From NCBI GenBank assembly GCA_050942995.1, contig JBMNOI010000111.1:1-12492 (forward strand): DNA of 12,492 nt, in the 5' to 3' direction. The notes below the pieces were generated by a model, which did not search any database, was not told the DNA's origin, and was given only the letters and a program-made list of their open reading frames with translations. A program made the position numbers and the translations under genes. Positions 7,458 to 12,492 of this stretch are shown here, piece after piece; within the stretch, counting starts at the first letter, position 1; the number at the start of each line of letters is the position of its first letter. Origin of the DNA: JBMNOI01 sp050942995 (GTDB taxonomy: Bacteria > Chloroflexota > Anaerolineae > UBA1429).

Positions 7458-7553
7458 TGGACACTGAAAGGAGGCCCACTCTCTCGGATCCGGCGTGTCT
7501 CGGATGGCAGCGATGTTGAATCACCGTACAGACATGGTTGGAGGGAAGAACAG

Positions 7554-8975
7554 ATGGCCGCCGACACGAACATGCGATTGACCCGACGCAAGCTAATGCA
7601 GTATGTCATGGCCGGTGCCGGTGCGACGTTTCTCGCGGCATGCCAGCCCAGGACCGTCGAGGTGGAGCATACCGTCAAAGAGACCGTAATCGTTGAAGGT
7701 GAGCCTCAGGTTGTAGAGAAGGTGGTCAAGGAGACCGTTGTCGTCGAAAAGACTCCCGAGCCGGCCAAAGGTGTCAAAATCACGATGTATCACGCCTGGC
7801 ACCGGGCGATTGCCGGCCCGGTCATTGAACCCATGGTGCGCGAATTCGAGGAGGCTAACCCCGGCCTCTTTATCGCTCTGACAGGCGCCGTACCCGCAGA
7901 ACTGGGACCCATGACGATGGCTGCTGTGGCTGCGGGCACGCCTCCCAGCATCACATGGGGGAGCTTTGGCCCGCTGGTCAGAGCCAATGCGGTTGTCCCC
8001 GTGGATGAGTACATCGAGCAGGCCGGCTATGAAGTCGACCAGTTGTATTCGTATCTCGCCGATGCTTACACTATCGGCGGCAAACTAATGGCCATGCCGG
8101 TCGAGAACTCGTCTGTGTCTTACTGGTGGCATAATAGCCTATTGCAGAAAGCGGATCTCGACAAGCCTACATCCGATTGGGATTGGAACGATCTTGTCGA
8201 GTACGGTCGCAAGCTGACCATTTTCGAGGGGGGGGCGCCCGCCCAATATGACCTGGTCCAGCATATGAACCAGGTGTTCTACTTCCAAACTCTGCTCTAT
8301 CAGCTTGGTGGCTCGTATCTGAACGAGGATCTGACGGCGCCTGCATTCAATTCGGAAGAAGGGGTCAAGGCGATGCAGTTCGTCGCCGACCTCATCCTGA
8401 AGGAGCAGGTTGTGCCTCCTCCTGGGGGCGGTTTCACCGACGGGTTCGTCTCGGAAAAGTATGCGATGGCGTTTGATGGCCCCTGGCGGTTCGGCAACTG
8501 GGTGAATGAACTGGGGCTGGATGTCGAGACCGTCATCCATCCGAAGAACCCTGATACCGGCAGGCAGGATACGATCGTATACGGTAATACGCTTCAGGTA
8601 ATGAAGACCAACCCGGAGGAGCAGAGCGCTGCTGCCACATTCCTCATGTGGTTCCTCGGCAAAGAGATGAATGCTCGCTGGTCGATCGAGACAGGGTATC
8701 TGCCCATTCGGGTGGACTCGGCACAAACTGAAGAGTACCAAAAGTTCCTCGCCGGCCCGGGTTCCGTGATGCAGTCCTTCCTCGAAGGATTCGACCACGG
8801 CCACTTCCGCGAGGGCTCGGTCGTACTTCCCAAGTATAGCGAGATCAACACGATCTTTAATGACGAGTGCTGGGACCGCGTGGCTCTGGGCGAGCGGACG
8901 GTCGAAGAAGGGCTGGAGGCTGCAGAGAAGATGATCATGGCCGACAGCACGTTGTTCGAGCGTATCGACCTCTAG
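7554..8975 (+). CDS. Sugar ABC transporter substrate-binding lipoprotein (family 1 SBP, MalE/UgpB-like)
   Basis: Extracytoplasmic binding protein that delivers a sugar, oligosaccharide or polyol to the permeases encoded next. The start is ATG 7554, with GGAGGG eight bases upstream; it puts a Tat-style signal (RLTRRKLM, R11-R12) and hydrophobic core right at the N-terminus, ending in the lipobox LAAC with C30. Starts further upstream would bury the signal. A tether with two VKETV(I/V)VE units (41-48 and 58-65) precedes the domain, which begins at about residue 74 with KITMYHAWH. The binding-protein fold shows in EFEEANPG, MAAVAAGTPPSITWG and KYAMAFDGPWRFGNW, and the roughly 400-residue domain is usual for the family. 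The ligand cannot be read from sequence. A hairpin 14 bases after the stop separates it from the permeases, consistent with making more binding protein than permease. Confidence 0.93.
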   Translation: MAADTNMRLTRRKLMQYVMAGAGATFLAACQPRTVEVEHTVKETVIVEGEPQVVEKVVKETVVVEKTPEPAKGVKITMYHAWHRAIAGPVIEPMVREFEEANPGLFIALTGAVPAELGPMTMAAVAAGTPPSITWGSFGPLVRANAVVPVDEYIEQAGYEVDQLYSYLADAYTIGGKLMAMPVENSSVSYWWHNSLLQKADLDKPTSDWDWNDLVEYGRKLTIFEGGAPAQYDLVQHMNQVFYFQTLLYQLGGSYLNEDLTAPAFNSEEGVKAMQFVADLILKEQVVPPPGGGFTDGFVSEKYAMAFDGPWRFGNWVNELGLDVETVIHPKNPDTGRQDTIVYGNTLQVMKTNPEEQSAAATFLMWFLGKEMNARWSIETGYLPIRVDSAQTEEYQKFLAGPGSVMQSFLEGFDHGHFREGSVVLPKYSEINTIFNDECWDRVALGERTVEEGLEAAEKMIMADSTLFERIDL

Positions 8976-8989
8976 ATGTCTGAGCCGAT

Positions 8990-9019
8990 AGGCGCTGTCG
9001 GACATGTCTGACAGCGCCT
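8990..9019 (+). terminator. Intercistronic hairpin between binding protein and permease
   Basis: AGGCGCTGTC (8990-8999) and GACAGCGCCT (9010-9019) form a perfect 10-bp GC-rich stem; the 10-base loop contains the palindrome GACATGTC. Only TTCGTG follows, with no T-run. It is most likely a partial attenuator or an mRNA 3'-end stabiliser, as is common after binding-protein genes in transporter operons. Full termination would separate the permeases from any visible promoter. Confidence 0.6.
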
Positions 9020-9044
9020 TCGTGATCAATAAAGGCGGGCAACT

Positions 9045-9980
9045 ATGACAACTCAAGCTCGGGCCACACAGTGGCGGGCGTTTACGCAGAGCCTGCGTGA
9101 CTGGTTGAGCAAACATGAAGAGCCTATCTCTGGATACCTTTTTCTGATGCCGACTCTGCTCAGTATCTTCGTCTTTGTCGTATTCCCTGTGCTCTTTTCC
9201 TTCTACCTTAGTTTTCATGATTGGGATTACTTGTCGGATACAAGGCCCTTCTTGGGGCTGGAAAATTATGTGCGCATGTTCCAGACAGAGCGGTTCTGGA
9301 CTACCTTGAAAAACACGGCGCGCTATGGATTCAGCATCGTGCCTCTGAATCTGGTCGTTGCTCTGGGCCTGGCTTTGCTGGTCAATAATCGCGTTCGCGG
9401 TATCAACCTGTTTCGCACAGCATATTTCAGCCCCGTCGTTACATCCAGCGTGGCCGTTGCGATGATCTGGGGCTGGATCTTTGATCCCGGTTTTGGATTG
9501 TTGAACTACCTGCTTCGCCTGGTAGGGATCTCCCCGATATTGTGGCTGGGTGACCCGAAATGGGCGGTGCCGTCTCTGGTCATCATGGCTGTTTGGAACG
9601 GGGTGGGCTACAATATGATGATCTTCCTTGCCGGACTTCAGGGCGTACCACAAGAGTACTATGATGCGGCCACAGTAGACGGCGCCAACAGTCTGAAGCA
9701 GTTCTGGCATGTTACACTGCCCCTCCTCAGCCCGACGACGTTCTTTGTGGTCATTACCGGAATGATCGGTGCTCTGCAGGTATTCGACCAGATCTTTATC
9801 CTGACCAAAGGAGGTCCGGCGGGATCTACGCGCACCATTGTGTACTATCTGTGGGAGCACGGATTCGAGTACTGGGATATGGGGTATGCCAGCGCTGTTG
9901 CTTATGTGCTCTTTGCCGTCATCTTTGCTCTCACGCAGATCAACTGGCGCGTTGGGAGCCGGTTCGTCCACTATCAATGA
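9045..9980 (+). CDS. Sugar ABC transporter permease, MalF/UgpA-like
   Basis: First of two inner-membrane subunits that form the transport channel. The 311-aa length and opening (SGYLFLMPTLLSIFVFVVFPV) are typical. About six membrane segments are visible (near 30-52, 96-117, 129-149, 174-196, 232-252 and 281-299). The cytoplasmic EAA loop, which docks on the ATPase, runs from about 204 to 230: YYDAATVDGANSLKQFWHVT followed by LPLLSP. GALQVFDQIFILTKGGP (about 242-258) is another family hallmark. ATG at 9045 has only a weak ribosome site (AAGGCGGG six bases upstream). The TGA at 9978-9980 overlaps an ATG of the next gene's longer frame. Confidence 0.95.
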   Translation: MTTQARATQWRAFTQSLRDWLSKHEEPISGYLFLMPTLLSIFVFVVFPVLFSFYLSFHDWDYLSDTRPFLGLENYVRMFQTERFWTTLKNTARYGFSIVPLNLVVALGLALLVNNRVRGINLFRTAYFSPVVTSSVAVAMIWGWIFDPGFGLLNYLLRLVGISPILWLGDPKWAVPSLVIMAVWNGVGYNMMIFLAGLQGVPQEYYDAATVDGANSLKQFWHVTLPLLSPTTFFVVITGMIGALQVFDQIFILTKGGPAGSTRTIVYYLWEHGFEYWDMGYASAVAYVLFAVIFALTQINWRVGSRFVHYQ

Positions 9981-10015
9981 GCATGTCCACGAGGTCATTC
10001 GCGGGGAGGCGCCCT

Positions 10016-10867
10016 ATGCAGAGGATCATTACTCCTGAGGTCCGCATTAGACGTGCGCTCAAACTGCTTATTCTCTATGTTATACTGATTGCGATCGCGA
10101 TGACGATGGTCGGGCCGTTTCTTTGGATGGTCTCTACAGCGATCAAGCCCGGGGCCGAAGCGTATGTGTATCCGCCAAGGATCATGCCGAACGAGTTGTC
10201 GATTGAGAACATCCAGGAAGTCATGTCGATCATCCCGATTTTTCGCTATCTGCTGAATACCGGTTATCTGTCGATCGTCGGAACACTGCTTCAGCTCATT
10301 GTGGCATCCATGGCAGCATATGCCTTTGCCCGACTCGAATTCCCGGGTAGGGATGCCATCTTTTTTATGTTTCTGGGCACCATGATGATTCCGGGCGCTG
10401 TGACGATGATTCCGACATTCATCCTGATGAGGTTGTTTGGCTGGATGGATAGCTACAACGCACTGATCATACCCGGTCTGGGGAGCGCTTTCGGCACGTT
10501 TCTGTTGCGGCAGTTTTTCCTCACGATTCCCAATGAACTGGAGGATGCGGCCCGAATCGATGGGGCGGGGCGTATGCGGTTCTACCTTACCATCTTGTTG
10601 CCGCTATCTGTGCCGGCGTTGATCACTCTGGGTATATTTAGCTTTCTCGGGCGTTGGAACTCGTTCATGTGGCCGCTGCTGGTCATTCGCACAAAAGACA
10701 AGTTCCCCATTCAGTTGGGCCTTGCGATGTTCCGCAGTGAATGGACTCAGAGCACGCACCTGATGATGACGGCCACAACGATATCTGTGATTCCTCTACT
10801 CATTGTTTTCATCGTTGCGCAGAAGCATTTCGTACAAGGCGTTGTGCTCTCTGGCTTTAAGGGCTGA
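10016..10867 (+). CDS. Sugar ABC transporter permease, MalG/UgpE-like
   Basis: Second channel subunit. I chose ATG 10016 because GGGGAGG lies six bases upstream and the product (283 aa, MQRIITPEVRI...) has the usual family length and N-terminus. In-frame ATGs at 9977 and 9983 would add 13 or 11 residues; the one at 9977 forms an ATGA overlap with the previous stop, so a coupled start there cannot be excluded. The family opening GPFLWMVSTAIKP is at about 33-45. The EAA loop runs from about 174 to 200 (ELEDAARIDGAGRMRFYLTI then LLPLS), followed by FLGRWNSFMWPLLVI. The C-terminus QGVVLSGFKG is typical. No ATP-binding subunit follows in the window. Confidence 0.95.
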   Translation: MQRIITPEVRIRRALKLLILYVILIAIAMTMVGPFLWMVSTAIKPGAEAYVYPPRIMPNELSIENIQEVMSIIPIFRYLLNTGYLSIVGTLLQLIVASMAAYAFARLEFPGRDAIFFMFLGTMMIPGAVTMIPTFILMRLFGWMDSYNALIIPGLGSAFGTFLLRQFFLTIPNELEDAARIDGAGRMRFYLTILLPLSVPALITLGIFSFLGRWNSFMWPLLVIRTKDKFPIQLGLAMFRSEWTQSTHLMMTATTISVIPLLIVFIVAQKHFVQGVVLSGFKG

Positions 10868-10898
10868 CTCGACAACATGGAGGAAAGGATGCTACTAT

Positions 10899-11963
10899 AT
10901 GAGCACCAAACCTATCACCGTAGGTATCGTCGGAGCCGGACACATCGCGAATCAGCGACACATCCCCAACTTTCGCGAAGCGGGGGCAGAGGTGGTCGCC
11001 ATCGCCGATGTAGTGGGCGATCGGGCCGTCCGTCTTGCAGCCGAGTGGAACGTGCCTCATGTCTTTGATAACTATCTCGACATGCTCGATTTGCCCGACC
11101 TTGATGTAGTGTCGATATGCGTACCACCTTTCGTGCACGAGGCGGTTGCCGTGGCGGCGTTCGAGGCCGGCAAGCATGTCTACCTGGAAAAACCACCGGC
11201 CATGAATGAGGAGGAGATGACCTGCATTGTGGCGGCGGGGCGTAAAGCCGGCAAACTGCTCATGGCCGGCTCGAACACGGTCTACTGGAACCAGACCCAG
11301 GCACTCAAGCGAGTGATCGATTCCGGCGCGTTGGGCGATATCTATCTGGTCAAGAGCCTGGGGGCCGGTCGCCGAAACATTCCCAGAGGCTGGTTCCGCC
11401 AGCGACGCCTCTCAGGAGGCGGGGTGGGCATGGACGGCGGTTCACACACTCTCGACCGCACTCTGTTTTTGCTGGATACGCCGACACCTGTGGCGGTAAC
11501 GGCCCGTACCTATGATCACTTTGCTGACTATATCCCCAAAAGGGGATATCTGGCTATCGATATCGAGGAGGGAACCGAACAGGACGTGCCTCGCATGGAT
11601 GTTGAGGATACGGTGGTTGCCTTTATCCAGTTCGAGAATGATTGTACTCTGATCCTCGAAGCAGCGTGGGCGTCCAACATCCTGGGCGGCGGTGGCCTCT
11701 GGATGTATGGCACCAAAGCCGGGGCTACGTTGAATCCGCTGATGATGTATAGTGAGAACGACGATGGTGAGTTGAGCGACATGCCCATCGACTTTGAGCC
11801 GGGGCCCCAGACCCACGTGGAGGCGTTTGCCCATTTCCTGGAATGTATCACGGAGGGCAAAGAGACACAAAGCCCCGGTGAGCGCAGCATCGTCACCATG
11901 CGCATCCTGGATGCCATCTACAATTCGGCAGCTGCGGGAGGCCGTGAGGTCTGCCTGGTGTAA
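10899..11963 (+). CDS. Gfo/Idh/MocA family oxidoreductase
   Basis: NAD(P)-dependent dehydrogenase acting on a sugar, inositol or derivative in the cytoplasm. The start is ATG 10899, with GGAGGAAAGG upstream and an N-terminus (MSTKPITVGIVGAGHIAN) that enters the Rossmann fold directly; the frame is also open from an ATG at 10803, but that would overlap the permease. In 354 aa: the nucleotide-binding GxGxxG-type motif at 12-17 (GAGHIA), ICVPPFVH (73-80), the catalytic-lysine motif EKPPA with K98, and D179-x-x-x-H183 in MDGGSHTLD, which matches the family's catalytic DxxxH. The C-terminal alpha/beta domain is complete (AWASNI, HVEAFAHFLECITEG, 'RILDAIYNSAAAGG'). It starts 31 bp after the second permease and precedes the epimerase-like gene by 57 bp, as expected for a sugar catabolic operon. 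Substrate unknown. Confidence 0.94.
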   Translation: MSTKPITVGIVGAGHIANQRHIPNFREAGAEVVAIADVVGDRAVRLAAEWNVPHVFDNYLDMLDLPDLDVVSICVPPFVHEAVAVAAFEAGKHVYLEKPPAMNEEEMTCIVAAGRKAGKLLMAGSNTVYWNQTQALKRVIDSGALGDIYLVKSLGAGRRNIPRGWFRQRRLSGGGVGMDGGSHTLDRTLFLLDTPTPVAVTARTYDHFADYIPKRGYLAIDIEEGTEQDVPRMDVEDTVVAFIQFENDCTLILEAAWASNILGGGGLWMYGTKAGATLNPLMMYSENDDGELSDMPIDFEPGPQTHVEAFAHFLECITEGKETQSPGERSIVTMRILDAIYNSAAAGGREVCLV

Positions 11964-12020
11964 ACTGTTTGTTAAGCGCGATCCCGGGCATCACGATACA
12001 TCCATCAGATGGAGGCCATG

Positions 12021-12492
12021 ATGGTCAAGACAGGCGTAATTACGGCGAACTATGTGCACGAGATCTGCGGATATCAAAAGGCAACCTGGGCTGAGCTGAT
12101 GCAGATGCACAAGGAGCGCTTTGGTCCTCAGAATCTGGACGCCATGCTGGGACGCATCGCCGGAATGGGCTTTGGCTACGTTGAGCTGTGGATCGGCACT
12201 ACCGGCACCCTTTGTCAGGACCCACTCTGGCAGGGTACGACGCCGGACGATATCCTGTCGATGTTTGCCAGACACGGACTGGAGGTAGCATCATTCTGCC
12301 CCGGTGGCATCGGCAGCGAGACGGAGAAGAAACCCCTCTTTGACTTTGCTCAGGCGTTGGGCGCTCCTATGCTCACCGGCTGGCTGGGGCGCGAGCCCGA
12401 ACTGTGGGAGGATCTGGCCGGCTATCTGGAGCAGTACGACATGCGCTATGGGATCGAACCTCACGGCCCCGGCTATTCATTGGCCACGGTTG
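12021..12492 (+). CDS. Sugar phosphate isomerase/epimerase-like TIM-barrel protein, N-terminal part, cut by right edge
   Basis: The frame is open from ATG to the edge (157 codons). Two adjacent ATGs occur at 12018 and 12021; GGAGG at 12011-12015 is two bases from the first and five from the second, so 12021 is preferred. The product starts MVKTGVITANYVHEICGYQK. GMGFGYVELWIG (about residues 51-62) matches the 'G..gvEl' strand of xylose isomerase-like barrels, HGLEVASFCPGG the second strand region, and MRYGIEPHGPG the strand carrying a conserved Glu that usually binds metal. Such enzymes isomerise or epimerise sugars or keto-sugars and often sit next to Gfo/Idh/MocA oxidoreductases, as here. 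The C-terminal metal ligands lie beyond the window, so the exact reaction is open. Confidence 0.85.
   Translation, partial: MVKTGVITANYVHEICGYQKATWAELMQMHKERFGPQNLDAMLGRIAGMGFGYVELWIGTTGTLCQDPLWQGTTPDDILSMFARHGLEVASFCPGGIGSETEKKPLFDFAQALGAPMLTGWLGREPELWEDLAGYLEQYDMRYGIEPHGPGYSLATV

Larger units (their letters stand above)
7046..7553. other. 508-bp non-coding divergent region with several inverted repeats
   Basis: No convincing gene lies between the HTH-receiver gene (-) and the sugar-binding lipoprotein gene (+). An in-frame ATG at 7347 would extend the lipoprotein by 69 residues, but that would bury its Tat signal and run through a long hairpin, so I treat the stretch as leader or control DNA. 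It holds a minus-strand promoter candidate, overlapping small stem-loops (7179-7203), a terminator-like hairpin (7232-7262), an imperfect 17/18-base inverted repeat (7410-7457) and two ribosome-site-like motifs without a nearby start (AAGGAGGG at 7205-7212; AAAGGAGG at about 7467-7474). The part 7046-7240 is more AT-rich than the genes around it. Confidence 0.6.

Noticed and set aside
8139..9998. A 619-codon open frame on the minus strand opposite the binding protein and first permease
   Set aside because: It lies antisense to two clear family genes, shows no recognisable domain, is rich in His, Gln and Arg as expected of a mirror frame of GC-rich genes, and spans their intergenic hairpin.
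11530..11549. Perfect 8-bp inverted repeat ATATCCCC/GGGGATAT with an AAAA loop
   Set aside because: It lies inside the oxidoreductase coding region, encodes an ordinary stretch (YIPKRGY) and has no T-run or partner; chance is sufficient.

Overview
The window looks like bacterial chromosome from a Chloroflexota member (Anaerolineae or a related class). This rests on three things: high GC; a Tat-type lipoprotein sugar-binding protein whose N-terminal tether is built from charged Val/Glu/Lys/Thr repeats, a style common in that phylum; and a hybrid histidine kinase next to an unusual HTH/ATPase-like/receiver protein. The phylum call is inference from protein style, not from a marker gene.

Layout. 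Bases 1-1036 (+) hold the C-terminal part of a sulfatase cut by the left edge. A 12-bp hairpin at 1045-1079 separates it from a convergent enolase-superfamily sugar-acid dehydratase (1087-2220, -). A 247-bp divergent spacer with a promoter candidate on each strand leads to an M42-family metallopeptidase (2468-3541, +). A membrane hybrid sensor kinase (3595-5823, +) follows after 53 bp. Its 3' end overlaps by 68 bp, tail to tail, a convergent gene (5756-7045, -) for a protein with an HTH, a decayed ATPase-like domain and a receiver.

Bases 7046-7553 are a 508-bp non-coding region rich in inverted repeats. They include a terminator-like hairpin and a long imperfect hairpin upstream of the transporter genes. 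An operon-like run on + follows: sugar-binding lipoprotein (7554-8975), an intercistronic hairpin (8990-9019), two permeases (9045-9980 and 10016-10867), a Gfo/Idh/MocA oxidoreductase (10899-11963) and the start of a sugar phosphate isomerase/epimerase-like TIM barrel (12021 to the right edge).

Together the genes read as a carbohydrate uptake and catabolism island. The ABC transporter imports a sugar or oligosaccharide, the oxidoreductase and epimerase-like enzyme process it, the enolase-superfamily enzyme would dehydrate a sugar acid, and the sulfatase could remove sulfate esters. The kinase and HTH-receiver protein are plausible regulators, but nothing in the sequence proves the link. No ATPase subunit for the transporter lies in the window. 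There are no tRNA or rRNA genes, CRISPR arrays, transposases or origins that I can see.

The two places most worth a second look are the signalling pair, with its complementary decay of receiver and ATPase residues and tail-to-tail overlap, and the structured 508-bp leader before the transporter.
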